From NCBI RefSeq assembly GCF_007665395.1, contig NZ_VDND01000002.1, positions 682,001 through 746,000 of the forward strand: a DNA stretch of 64,000 bases. The letters run 5' to 3'. How positions within the stretch are numbered: position 1 is the first letter of the stretch; every line of letters begins with the position of its first letter. The translations under genes and the position numbers were made by a program. The DNA is from Pseudomonas oryzihabitans (lineage in GTDB: Bacteria > Pseudomonadota > Gammaproteobacteria > Pseudomonadales > Pseudomonadaceae). Below the pieces are notes generated by a model, which worked only from the letters and a program-made list of their open reading frames with translations, had not been told where the DNA came from and did no database searches. Below, piece after piece: positions 52,663 to 60,761 of this stretch.

Positions 52663-54066
52663 TCAGCCTTTCCAGTGCCCCTCCGCGTGGAGCTGGCTAA
52701 ACACTCTGTCCACAGCCCGGCGTGCGCGGGCAACCATTTCGGCCACTTCCTCTTCGCTGATTACGAAGGGGGGCGAGAATGAAATGGAGTCTCCTTGGGG
52801 TAAGGCTCTCGTGATCAGGCCTTCTTCCAGGGCAGCTCGTGCGATGCGAGGTGCTACTTTCAATGCAGGGTCGAAGGCGGTTGCTGGATCGCGTGCAGCC
52901 ACGAACTCTACAGCGCCCATTAAACCTACCCCGCGGATCTCACCTACCGCAGGATGATCGGCGAAGGTCTCCCGCAACAATCGATGCAGGAGGTTACCTC
53001 GTGCGCTGGCCTGAGCCACCAAGCTCTCCTCCTCAATGATTCGCAGGTTGGTCAAGGCGACCGCGGCCGCCAAGGGGTGCGCGCTATAGGTATAGCCGTG
53101 AGCGAAGGCGCCGTAGCGCTCGCCGCCCAAGAGCAGACCCTGCCAGATCTTTTCAGACACGATGCACGCGGAGAGTGGGACGTAGGCTGAGGTGATGCCT
53201 TTGGCGACCGTGATGAGGTCTGGACGCATCCCCATCTTCTCGCTGCCGAACTGGGTACCCAGGCGGCCAAACCCGCAGATCACCTCATCGGCAATCAGAA
53301 GCACGTCGTATTTATCGAGCACCGCCTGGATTGCTTGGTAGTAGCCGGTGGGGGGCACAATCACACCACCTGCACCCATGACCGGCTCCATGATCATGGC
53401 AGCAATGGTCTCCGGCCCCTCGGCGAGGATGAGGTTTTCCAGGTCGGCAGCGAGGCGCGAAACGAAGGCGGCATCACTCTGCCCGGGTTCAGCTTGCCAT
53501 AGACGGTGGGGCGCCGTGGTATGGCGAATGAAAGGCAGCGGTAGGTCGAACCCGGCGTGCATACCTGCTAATCCGGTCAGGCCCGCCGCGACGACAGTCA
53601 CCCCGTGATAGCCGCGATTACGGGCGATGATTTTCTTTTTCTGCGGCAGCCCGCGAGCGTTGTTGTAGTACCAGACGAGCTTGACCTGGGTGTCATTGGC
53701 ATCGGAGCCCGAATTACCGAAGAACACCTTCGACATGGGCACTGGCGCCATTTGGATCAGCTTTTCAGCGAGCAAAATCGGTGTGTCGGTCGCCATCGAT
53801 GAGAACGAATGGTAGTAGGGCAGGCGCAGCGCTTGAGCGTGCAGCGTATCGGCAATTTCCCGGCGGCCATATCCAACGTTCACGCACCACAGCCCTGCCA
53901 TGGAGTCTATGTAACGGCGTCCGGCTGTATCTTCTAGCCAAACTCCCTCACCCTTCGTCATCACCAAAGGGCCGTTGCGTTCATGCTCGGCAAGGGCGGT
54001 AAAGGGGTGCAGTGCGTAGCGCCGGTCTAGGTCATGCAGATCGGTAGACGACATCAGCGAATCCAT
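52663..54066 (-). CDS. Class III aminotransferase (omega-amino acid/pyruvate type)
   Basis: 467 residues, PLP-dependent. Motifs: GVWLEDTAGRRYIDSMAGLWCVNVGYG, VFFGNSGSDANDTQVKLVWYYNNARG, the Asp in LLIADEVICGFGRLG and the PLP lysine in ITVAKGITSAYVPLSA. The closest remembered group is beta-alanine/omega-amino acid:pyruvate and putrescine-type transaminases of catabolic clusters, which yield a semialdehyde, and a semialdehyde dehydrogenase gene is divergent from it. ATG at 54066 (AGGAGATCCC); the upstream frame to 54141 covers the operator. Confidence 0.88.
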   Translation of the reverse strand: MDSLMSSTDLHDLDRRYALHPFTALAEHERNGPLVMTKGEGVWLEDTAGRRYIDSMAGLWCVNVGYGRREIADTLHAQALRLPYYHSFSSMATDTPILLAEKLIQMAPVPMSKVFFGNSGSDANDTQVKLVWYYNNARGLPQKKKIIARNRGYHGVTVVAAGLTGLAGMHAGFDLPLPFIRHTTAPHRLWQAEPGQSDAAFVSRLAADLENLILAEGPETIAAMIMEPVMGAGGVIVPPTGYYQAIQAVLDKYDVLLIADEVICGFGRLGTQFGSEKMGMRPDLITVAKGITSAYVPLSACIVSEKIWQGLLLGGERYGAFAHGYTYSAHPLAAAVALTNLRIIEEESLVAQASARGNLLHRLLRETFADHPAVGEIRGVGLMGAVEFVAARDPATAFDPALKVAPRIARAALEEGLITRALPQGDSISFSPPFVISEEEVAEMVARARRAVDRVFSQLHAEGHWKG

Positions 54067-54104
54067 GGGATCTCCTAAACGACTGCGTTTTCTGGTTGAT
54101 AAAA

Positions 54105-54131
54105 TGTGCGCACTGCGGTGATATGGGCGTA
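54105..54131 (+). promoter_or_regulatory. Operator 2: between aminotransferase and semialdehyde dehydrogenase
   Basis: TGTGCGCAC at 54105-54113 with GGCGTA 21 bp further on (54126). In the 113-bp divergent promoter region. Confidence 0.6.
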
Positions 54132-54179
54132 GCGCGAACATGAATGTAGCACCAGAAAACCTGATGGAGAAACCAAATC

Positions 54180-55637
54180 ATGCTGGACCTAAAAGATCCT
54201 TCGCTACTCAAGCAGGCAATCTTCATCAACGGCGAGTGGTCCATTCCGCCGGGCTGTGACTGGATTGAGGTGGGCAATCCCAGCACTGGCGAATTGGTTG
54301 GACGCGTACCCAAGGCTGGGCGCAAGGAGACCGTGGAGGCTATCGAAAGCGCCGAAAACGCCTTCAAGGCCTGGGCTGCACGGCCAGCGATTGATCGAGC
54401 AAAGTTGGTAAAGCATTGGTACGACTTGATCGTGGAGAACGCCGATGATCTCGCCCTTATCCTCACCGCTGAGCAAGGTAAGCCCCTGGTTGAGGCTAAA
54501 GGTGAAATCCTCTATGGCGCTGCCTTCTTTGAATGGTTTGCCGAGGAGGCAAAGCGTGTCTATGGAGAGGTGTTGCCTGCGGCTCAACCGGGGCAAAGGC
54601 TAGTGGTACTGCGTCAGCCTATTGGCGTGTGCGCAGCGATCACGCCGTGGAACTTTCCGATGGCAATGATCCCCCGTAAGGCAGGTCCTGCTATTGCGGC
54701 GGGGTGCAGCATGGTGCTCAAGCCCGCCAGTGCTACGCCGTTTTCGGCGCTGGCGCTAGCCGAATTGAGCCAGCGTGCTGGCTTGCCGGCCGGCATATTC
54801 AATGTGGTTACGGGCGCGGCAGGTGAAGTGGGTGACGAGTTGTCAACTCACCCGCTAGTACGCAAAGTCACCTTTACCGGCTCGACAGAGGTAGGTCGTT
54901 CGCTGATGTCCAAAGCTTCAGCGACGATCAAGAAGGTTGCCTTGGAGCTGGGCGGGAATGCGCCCTTGATTGTCTTTGATGATGCGGACGTTGACGTTGC
55001 GGTCGCGGGCGCCATGGCCTCTAAATTTCGCAATATGGGTCAGACGTGCGTTTGCGCGAACCGAATCTATGTGCAGAGCGGCATCCATGACCAGTTCGTC
55101 GAACGCTTTGCTCGGGCTGTTGCGGCCTTGAAGGTAGGCGATGGAACGTCACCTGGTGTACAGCAAGGGCCACTCATCGACGAGGCCGCGGTGCTTAAAG
55201 TCCAGCAACATATCGAAGACGCCTTGGCACTGGGTGCGCGGGTAGTCACAGGTGGTAACAGGCACGCTCTTGGAAAAACCTTCTTCGAACCTACCGTGCT
55301 GGTCAACGTCACGGCCGAGATGCGTATTGCGGTAGAGGAAACATTCGGCCCGGTAGCGCCTGTTTTCCGATTCGACACTGAAGATGAGGTCATAGCCGCT
55401 GCCAATGACACCGAGTTTGGTTTGGCGGCCTATTTCTTCACGCGAGACAACGCACGGGTCTGGCGCGTGAGCGAGGCGCTCGAAGTCGGGATCGTAGGCG
55501 TCAACACTGGAGCGACATCCTATGAGGGCGCGCCGTTCGGTGGTGTCAAATCTTCAGGCATAGGTCGCGAAGGCTCGCACCACGCTATCGAAGAGTTCAC
55601 GGAGCTAAAATACGTATGCGTGGCACAGGTGAGCTGA
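54180..55637 (+). CDS. Succinate-semialdehyde dehydrogenase-type aldehyde dehydrogenase
   Basis: 485 residues, GabD-like. Conserved elements: ITPWNFPMAMIPRKAGPAIAAGCSMVLKPAS, FTGSTEVGRSLM, catalytic Glu in KVALELGGNAP, nucleophile Cys in NMGQTCVCANR, and EEVFGPV-type EETFGPVAPVFRF. It would oxidise succinate or glutarate semialdehyde, or alpha-ketoglutarate semialdehyde, made by the neighbouring aminotransferase or lyase; sequence alone does not choose. Divergent from the aminotransferase; followed by the IclR gene after 61 bp. Confidence 0.9.
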   Translation: MLDLKDPSLLKQAIFINGEWSIPPGCDWIEVGNPSTGELVGRVPKAGRKETVEAIESAENAFKAWAARPAIDRAKLVKHWYDLIVENADDLALILTAEQGKPLVEAKGEILYGAAFFEWFAEEAKRVYGEVLPAAQPGQRLVVLRQPIGVCAAITPWNFPMAMIPRKAGPAIAAGCSMVLKPASATPFSALALAELSQRAGLPAGIFNVVTGAAGEVGDELSTHPLVRKVTFTGSTEVGRSLMSKASATIKKVALELGGNAPLIVFDDADVDVAVAGAMASKFRNMGQTCVCANRIYVQSGIHDQFVERFARAVAALKVGDGTSPGVQQGPLIDEAAVLKVQQHIEDALALGARVVTGGNRHALGKTFFEPTVLVNVTAEMRIAVEETFGPVAPVFRFDTEDEVIAAANDTEFGLAAYFFTRDNARVWRVSEALEVGIVGVNTGATSYEGAPFGGVKSSGIGREGSHHAIEEFTELKYVCVAQVS

Positions 55638-55655
55638 TATTCTTTAGCTCAAACA

Positions 55656-55676
55656 TCTGTGCGCTGGTCGCACAGA
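55656..55676. promoter_or_regulatory. Operator 3: palindrome upstream of the IclR gene
   Basis: Arms TCTGTGCG (55656-55663) and CGCACAGA (55669-55676) around CTGGT; the IclR gene starts 23 bp later. Likely autoregulatory site. Confidence 0.65.
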
Positions 55677-55698
55677 ATTTTCCTCAACACGGTGCTTT

Positions 55699-56496
55699 AT
55701 GATGCTCGATTCCGAATCCTCCATTGACGATCTAGAAAGCCGCGATCGCGACTACATTGGTTCTTTTGCTCGCGGCCTCGAAGTCATCAAGACCTTCACC
55801 CGGCATACGCCCCGGCGTACGCTTAGCGAGGTGGCGGAGGCGAGCGGTATGAGTCGAGCGACCGCGCGACGCTTTCTATTGACTCTGGTGCGTGAAGGCT
55901 ACGCTGAGAGCGATGGCAAATATTTCAGCCTGAAGCCAAAGATCCTTGAGATAGGCTTCTCGGCGCTGTCATCTATGAATATTTGGGACGTCGCGCAGCC
56001 GATCATGAGCGCCCTGTCAGATCGCCTACAGGAGTCCTGCTTCGCAGCGGTTCTTGATGGAGACTCGGTAATTTACGTAGCGCGGGCAAACTCCACACGC
56101 GTAGTCAACATCAGCATTTCAATCGGTAGCCGGTCTCCTGCTCATAGCGTATCGACTGGGCGGGTGCTTCTTGCCGCGCTACCGGAAGCGGAGCTGCAGG
56201 ACTACCTCGATAAAGCCACATTGACTAAATTCACCCAACACACTGTGACGTCAAAGGTGAAGCTACGTGAGTTGATCAATGAGACCCGTTTGCGCGGATG
56301 GTCTATCGTCGATCAAGAATTGGAAATTAGCTTGCGCTCAATCTCCGTACCTATCAGAGATCGCGATGGGCGGGTGGTTGCGGCCCTCAACGTGCCTTGC
56401 CCAACCGAGCGCGTTACGCTGCAGGACATGAGTACACGCATTCTGAGCGAGCTGCTTGAGGCCTCGAAGAACATTACGCAGGCGCTACAAGGCTGA
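55699..56496 (+). CDS. IclR-family transcriptional regulator (PcaR/PobR-like)
   Basis: 265 residues. An N-terminal winged helix (YIGSFARGLEVIKTFTRHTPRRTLSEVAEASGMSRATARRFLLTLVREGYAESDGKYFSLKPKIL) is followed by an effector domain with the SAHSVSTGRVLLAALPEAELQDYL-type motif and SISVPIRDRDGRVVAALNV. The SFARGLEVI opening is that of the PcaR/PobR/PcaU subgroup, which controls catabolism of small organic acids. Its position amid the cluster and the shared motif before its own gene make it the likely cluster regulator. Confidence 0.9.
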   Translation: MMLDSESSIDDLESRDRDYIGSFARGLEVIKTFTRHTPRRTLSEVAEASGMSRATARRFLLTLVREGYAESDGKYFSLKPKILEIGFSALSSMNIWDVAQPIMSALSDRLQESCFAAVLDGDSVIYVARANSTRVVNISISIGSRSPAHSVSTGRVLLAALPEAELQDYLDKATLTKFTQHTVTSKVKLRELINETRLRGWSIVDQELEISLRSISVPIRDRDGRVVAALNVPCPTERVTLQDMSTRILSELLEASKNITQALQG

Positions 56497-56514
56497 CGGT
56501 AATCGGAATCTCGG

Positions 56515-56548
56515 GCGCCTTGATGACGAATCAAGGCGCTTTTTTTTG
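56515..56548 (+). terminator. Terminator after the IclR gene
   Basis: Perfect stem GCGCCTTGAT / ATCAAGGCGC with loop GACGA and a T9 run. Confidence 0.92.
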
Positions 56549-56587
56549 CCCAAAATCTGCCAATCCAAGAATCGACCTTAAATAAAA

Positions 56588-56614
56588 GGCGCACACTAGT
56601 TTGCAGTGCGCACA
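56588..56614 (-). promoter_or_regulatory. Operator 4: before the leader region of the SDR gene
   Basis: In reverse orientation: TGTGCGCAC reads on the minus strand from 56614, with TGCGCC 21 bp further on (56593-56588). A GCGCACAC at 56590 adds to the symmetry. Confidence 0.55.
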
Positions 56615-56676
56615 CGTTTAAGGTAGGTTGCAATCTCATCGAGAACAATAACACTTCAAACGATGGAGCATCGCCG

Positions 56677-56793
56677 ATGTACCTAGCGCTGCTGGCACCT
56701 CCTCTGCGAGGTGGCTACTTGATTGTCCTCCCGCCTTTTAGGTACTGCCCCGACGCTGACGAGTTACGGAAGCATCGCGACACCCTTTCCTAA
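56677..56793 (+). CDS. Possible 38-codon leader or small protein
   Basis: ATG at 56677 with GGAG 8 bp upstream, 38 codons (MYLALLAPPLRGGYLIVLPP... ending ELRKHRDTLS). It is followed by a 7-bp hairpin (GGTCGCC / GGCGACC, 56800-56815) and then a terminator-like hairpin before the SDR gene. It could be a regulatory leader peptide or a genuine small protein. Not proven coding. Confidence 0.4.
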   Translation: MYLALLAPPLRGGYLIVLPPFRYCPDADELRKHRDTLS

Positions 56794-56829
56794 TCCAACG
56801 GTCGCCTCGGCGACCTGACCTTCCTGTCT

Positions 56830-56866
56830 GCACGTGCATCGGCATGCTCAGCGCACGTGCCTTTTT
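56830..56866 (+). terminator. Terminator-like hairpin in the SDR leader
   Basis: GCACGTGC at 56830-56837 pairs with GCACGTGC at 56853-56860, followed by CTTTTT, only 13 bp before the SDR start. As a terminator in front of its own gene it would be an attenuator. Confidence 0.55.
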
Positions 56867-56878
56867 GTGGAGTCCTCA

Positions 56879-57646
56879 ATGTTCAGCCTCGAAGGAAAGA
56901 CGTTGCTTGTCACTGGCGCATCCAAAGGTATCGGCGCTGCGATAGCCACTGCCCTGGGCGATGCCGGTGCCAGGGTGATCGCTCAGTACGGTGCTGATCG
57001 CGCGGGGGCCGAAAAAGCGCTCGCCGGCGTTGCACAAGCGAACAAGCTTTTCGTGCAAGCCGATTTGCATGACCTGGTCGCGGTAGAGCGAGTGTGGGAT
57101 GAGGCCGAGGCCTGGCAGGGGCGTATCGATGGCTTCATCAACAATGCAGCGATTATGCGCTGGGAGGGCGGATTCGCCAGCGATGATGACACCTGGGACG
57201 CGGTCTGGGATGAAACGCTCAGCGTGAATGTACTCGCGCCTGCGCGCTTGATTCGGCGGGCGGTCAAGCATTTTCAAGTGGTAGGAGGTGGGATCCTGAT
57301 CTCCATTTCCAGCTGGGCAGCCCAGCGTGGTGTGACGAATCCGGACACCATTGCCTACGCCGCCTCGAAGGCGGCCGTACGGTCGATGACCCAAACGGTG
57401 GCGCGAGCCTATGCCAAGCAGGGAATCCTGGCCTACATCGTCGCGCCTGGCATCGTGCGCACCCAAATGTCGGAATCCTTTGCCCAGACGCAAGGCGGCG
57501 AGGAGAGCGTTACAGCGCAGTTGGCCATGGGTGAATGGGTTCCACCGGCTGACATCGCCGCTCTGGTCGCCTTCCTGGCGAGCGGCCGATCGCGCCATTT
57601 GAGTGGTGCGACGCTGGACGTAAACGGAGCCAGCTACATTCGCTGA
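56879..57646 (+). CDS. Short-chain dehydrogenase/reductase
   Basis: 255 residues, classical SDR: cofactor motif TGASKGIGAA (12-21), NNAA (INNAAIMRW), catalytic Ser in SISSWAAQ and YxxxK in IAYAASKAAV, and the C-terminal GATLDVNGASYIR. I chose the ATG at 56879 (GTGGAGTCCTC upstream); the frame opens at 56834 but that includes the hairpin. It oxidises or reduces a hydroxy/keto group of an unknown intermediate. Preceded by a long leader. Confidence 0.9.
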   Translation: MFSLEGKTLLVTGASKGIGAAIATALGDAGARVIAQYGADRAGAEKALAGVAQANKLFVQADLHDLVAVERVWDEAEAWQGRIDGFINNAAIMRWEGGFASDDDTWDAVWDETLSVNVLAPARLIRRAVKHFQVVGGGILISISSWAAQRGVTNPDTIAYAASKAAVRSMTQTVARAYAKQGILAYIVAPGIVRTQMSESFAQTQGGEESVTAQLAMGEWVPPADIAALVAFLASGRSRHLSGATLDVNGASYIR

Positions 57647-57658
57647 TTTACCATGATT

Positions 57659-57686
57659 TGTGCGCATTGGTAAAAAATGTTCGTAT
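57659..57686 (+). promoter_or_regulatory. Operator 5: upstream of the ABC transporter operon
   Basis: TGTGCGCAT at 57659-57667 and TTCGTA 21 bp further on (57680). 95 bp upstream of the binding-protein gene. Confidence 0.6.
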
Positions 57687-57780
57687 AGCGAATAAAATTA
57701 TTGACAGGATAGCGCTGAAGTCAGACATTGATCGTCCAGCTGGTGCTGGCGTCGCCGGTCATCCTTATCAGGAGTCTCAC

Positions 57781-58587
57781 ATGCGGAAATTGAAGGCGGT
57801 CATCCTTTCACTGGCGGTTGTGGTGGCAGGCGTTGCCGGTAACGTGCAGGCGCGCAGTCTCGATGCAATCATTCAGAGCGGTACGTTGAGAGTTGGCGTT
57901 AATCCCAACTTTCCGCCCATGAGTTCCTACAACGATAAGAATGAGATGGTTGGTTTCGATATCGATGCCGCCAATGAAATTGCGCGAAATCTGAAGGTGA
58001 ACGTCGAGTTCGTCCCGACTGAGAGCGCCCAGCGTGTTCCGTTCCTGCAGTCGGATCGGATTGACATCTCGCTAGGCGCCCTAACGCGCAACTCTGAGCG
58101 CGCGAAGCTGATCGACTTCACGGTGCCCCTGCACACTGAGTCCATGGCTGTGCTCACGACTGAAAAGCTGAAGGTCGATAACTGGAAGCAGCTTGATAGC
58201 CCGGATGTAAAGCTGGTCAACATGCGCGGCAATTGGTCAGTGGACTACCTCAAGAAAGAGCTACCCAAGGCTAACGTCCTATTGGTCGAAACTATTGCTG
58301 ACACCGTGCGCGCGGTTGCTCAGGGGCGCGGAGACGCCATCGTCGAAAACATCGACTTTTTCATGAATTTCACCAAGAACTACCCGGACGTGAAGTGGAA
58401 GGTGCTTAAGGATCCCATTTCCGTTGGATATGACTGTATTGGCGTGGCGAAAAACAGCACCGGCTTGAAGGACTATCTGAACGTGGTGTTGTACGAGATG
58501 CACAGCAGCGGCTTCGTAAATGCTACCTGGCAAAAAGCATACGGCGCACCCATGCTCGTACCTGTGGCCGCCACCCCGTATTTCTGA
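57781..58587 (+). CDS. ABC transporter substrate-binding protein, polar amino acid family
   Basis: 268 residues. Signal peptide MRKLKAVILSLAVVVAGVAGNVQA is followed by the SBP_bac_3 pattern SGTLRVGVNPNFPPMSSYNDKNEMVGFDIDAANEIARNL, GALTRNSERAKLIDFTVP and a two-lobe fold. No lipobox, so a soluble periplasmic protein. A CAGGAGTCTCAC ribosome site precedes the ATG. It opens the importer operon with two permeases and an ATPase. Confidence 0.93.
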   Translation: MRKLKAVILSLAVVVAGVAGNVQARSLDAIIQSGTLRVGVNPNFPPMSSYNDKNEMVGFDIDAANEIARNLKVNVEFVPTESAQRVPFLQSDRIDISLGALTRNSERAKLIDFTVPLHTESMAVLTTEKLKVDNWKQLDSPDVKLVNMRGNWSVDYLKKELPKANVLLVETIADTVRAVAQGRGDAIVENIDFFMNFTKNYPDVKWKVLKDPISVGYDCIGVAKNSTGLKDYLNVVLYEMHSSGFVNATWQKAYGAPMLVPVAATPYF

Positions 58588-58652
58588 TCCTCAATAGTCC
58601 TGGGTACGGCCCTCGGGCTGTACCCAGGACCGCGAAATAGGCGGATAGCCTC

Positions 58653-59327
58653 GTGGACTACACCTTTCAATTTTCCAATGTGATCCAGAACCTGCCCTAT
58701 CTGCTCAAGGGCGCCCTGTTCACTCTGGAAATCGCCTTCGTGTCCTTCTGGCTCGGCGCGGCGATCGGCTTGGCTGGCGCCATGGCCAAGTTACATGGTG
58801 GTCGGCTGCTACGTGCCCTGGTCAGCGTCTACATCACGCTATTCACCAACACCCCTGCGCTAGTACAGATCTTCTTTCTGTTCTACGCCTTGCCTGATGT
58901 AGGCATCGTGCTGGAACCGATGACCGCCGTGCTGATTGGTCTCACCCTCAACTCGGGCGCCTACCTGACGGATATCTTGCGCTCTGGTGTCGAGTCTGTA
59001 CGCAAGGCCGAGATCGAAACCGCCGTCACCTTGGGTATGTCGGGATTGCAGACAGTGCGTTACGTGATCCTTCCGCATATCGCCAAGACCATCTATGCGC
59101 CGCTTTGTAACTTTTTCGTCTGGTTAGTGCTGGGCAGTTCCATCGGCGCGATCTTTGGCGTCGAGGAACTCACCGGGCGGGCGATCAACATCTCGACCGT
59201 CAACCTGCGAACCATAGAAACCTTCTCGGTAGTGGCGGCGATATATGTGGCCCTGACGTTCATCGCGTCGATCGCATTGGGGCTTGTCGGTCGTCACCTG
59301 TTCCGCGCGAAAATCAAGGTGTTCTGA
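58653..59327 (+). CDS. ABC transporter permease (HisM/GlnP type) 1
   Basis: 224 residues, GTG start. Five or so membrane helices with the polar-amino-acid permease signature: GALFTLEIAFVSFWLGAAIGL near the N-terminus and the EAA loop GVESVRKAEIETAVTLGMSGLQTVRYVILPH. Its TGA overlaps the next ATG by one base. Confidence 0.93.
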   Translation: MDYTFQFSNVIQNLPYLLKGALFTLEIAFVSFWLGAAIGLAGAMAKLHGGRLLRALVSVYITLFTNTPALVQIFFLFYALPDVGIVLEPMTAVLIGLTLNSGAYLTDILRSGVESVRKAEIETAVTLGMSGLQTVRYVILPHIAKTIYAPLCNFFVWLVLGSSIGAIFGVEELTGRAINISTVNLRTIETFSVVAAIYVALTFIASIALGLVGRHLFRAKIKVF

Positions 59328-60073
59328 TGCTCGATCTCATCATTTCCCAGGCTCCGCGCTTCTTCACTTGGTACACCCTGATCTTCGTTCTGGAAGCCAT
59401 GGGCCGTACCCTGATGATGACGGTGATCGGTTGTTCCGTGGGCGCCCTATGCGGCTTTGTCATCACCGTTGTTCGTAGCACCAAGAGCCATTGGCTATTG
59501 CCAATGCGCTTGCTGGTGACGATCTATGTCGAGGTGTTCCGGCGTATCCCGTTCCTGGTCATTCTGTTTATCGTGATGTACGCCTCGCAGGGCTTCGGCG
59601 CCAACATCTCGCTTTCAGCCATCGCGACTGTATCGATCTGCCTAGTGGCCACTGCGTTTCTCTCGGAGATCATCCGCGCAGGTCTTGAGTCGGTTCCCCG
59701 CCAGCAACTCGAAGCGGCCCAGGTGATGAACTTCGGCTTCAGTCGCACGCTTTTCATGGTCCTTTTGCCGCAATCGTGGAAGGTCATTCTGCCGCCGGCC
59801 TTTGCCTTCATGGTGATGTTCATCAAGGACACCTCCCTTGCTTCGCAGATGGGCGTCGTCGAGTTGACGTTCACGGGCAAGGTGCTGATGAACCGGGGCT
59901 TCTCGCCGTTCCTGGTGTACGGCGTGATTCTCGCCGCCTACTTCGCCCTGTCCTACCCGCTCAGTAAATGTGGCGCTTATCTGGAGAAACGTCTTGGCTC
60001 ACCTCAACGTCGTAAATCTGTCGAGCGCCTACGCGCACATTCCGGTCCTGCAAAACGTGAGCTTGTCGGTTGA
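59327..60073 (+). CDS. ABC transporter permease (HisM/GlnP type) 2
   Basis: 248 residues. EAA loop GLESVPRQQLEAAQVMNFGFSRTLFMVLLPQSWKVILPP. The 3' end (about 27 codons, basic tail) extends into the ATPase gene in another frame, an overlap of 80 bp. The tail looks like a run-on rather than a conserved part. Confidence 0.92.
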   Translation: MLDLIISQAPRFFTWYTLIFVLEAMGRTLMMTVIGCSVGALCGFVITVVRSTKSHWLLPMRLLVTIYVEVFRRIPFLVILFIVMYASQGFGANISLSAIATVSICLVATAFLSEIIRAGLESVPRQQLEAAQVMNFGFSRTLFMVLLPQSWKVILPPAFAFMVMFIKDTSLASQMGVVELTFTGKVLMNRGFSPFLVYGVILAAYFALSYPLSKCGAYLEKRLGSPQRRKSVERLRAHSGPAKRELVG

Positions 60074-60731
60074 TCGCGGCGAGGTTATCAGCCTGATTGG
60101 GCCATCCGGCTCCGGTAAGAGCACTCTCCTACGTGTACTGATGGGGTTGCTGCCGCCTACGTCCGGACAGGTGCTGATCGACGAGGCACCCCTGGATTAC
60201 GGATCGAAGAGCAGCCTGCGTGCCGCTCGAGACAAAATGGCCATCGTCTTTCAGCAGTACAACCTGTTCCAGAACATGGATGTTCTGCGCAACGTGACCG
60301 TCGCTCCAACCAAGATTAAAAAACGGCCGCATGCAGAAGTTGAAAAGGAAGCCAAAGCGTTGCTGAACAAGGTTGGCCTCGGTGAGAAATACCACGCCTA
60401 TCCGGATGAACTATCTGGGGGCCAACAACAGCGCGTGGCGATTGCGCGAGCGCTGGCACTGCGCCCCCAGATCCTCTTGTTGGATGAGGTGACGGCTGCT
60501 CTAGACCCGGAGTTGGTCAATGAGGTCCTCGACACGGTCCGCGGATTGGCCAAGGAGGGCATCACGATGCTGTTGGTTTCTCACGAGATGTCGTTCGTAC
60601 GAGAAGTATCGACGCGCATCGTGATGATGGATAAAGGGCAGGTCGTGGAAGTGGGAACGCCCTATCAGGTCTTTGAAGCGCCCGTGGAAGCTCGCACCCG
60701 AGAGTTCGTAGGCAAGATCTTGCGCCACTGA
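59994..60731 (+). CDS. ABC transporter ATP-binding protein, polar amino acid type
   Basis: 245 residues. Walker A GPSGSGKST, Q-loop FQQYNLFQNM, signature LSGGQQQRVAIARAL, Walker B ILLLDEVTAALD and H-loop LLVSHEMSFV. I chose TTG at 59994 because GGAG lies 7 bp upstream; an in-frame GTG at 59970 lacks this. Completes the importer. Confidence 0.93.
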   Translation: MAHLNVVNLSSAYAHIPVLQNVSLSVDRGEVISLIGPSGSGKSTLLRVLMGLLPPTSGQVLIDEAPLDYGSKSSLRAARDKMAIVFQQYNLFQNMDVLRNVTVAPTKIKKRPHAEVEKEAKALLNKVGLGEKYHAYPDELSGGQQQRVAIARALALRPQILLLDEVTAALDPELVNEVLDTVRGLAKEGITMLLVSHEMSFVREVSTRIVMMDKGQVVEVGTPYQVFEAPVEARTREFVGKILRH

Positions 60732-60761
60732 GCCCGCCAGACGTTCGTTGGAGGAAATGGC

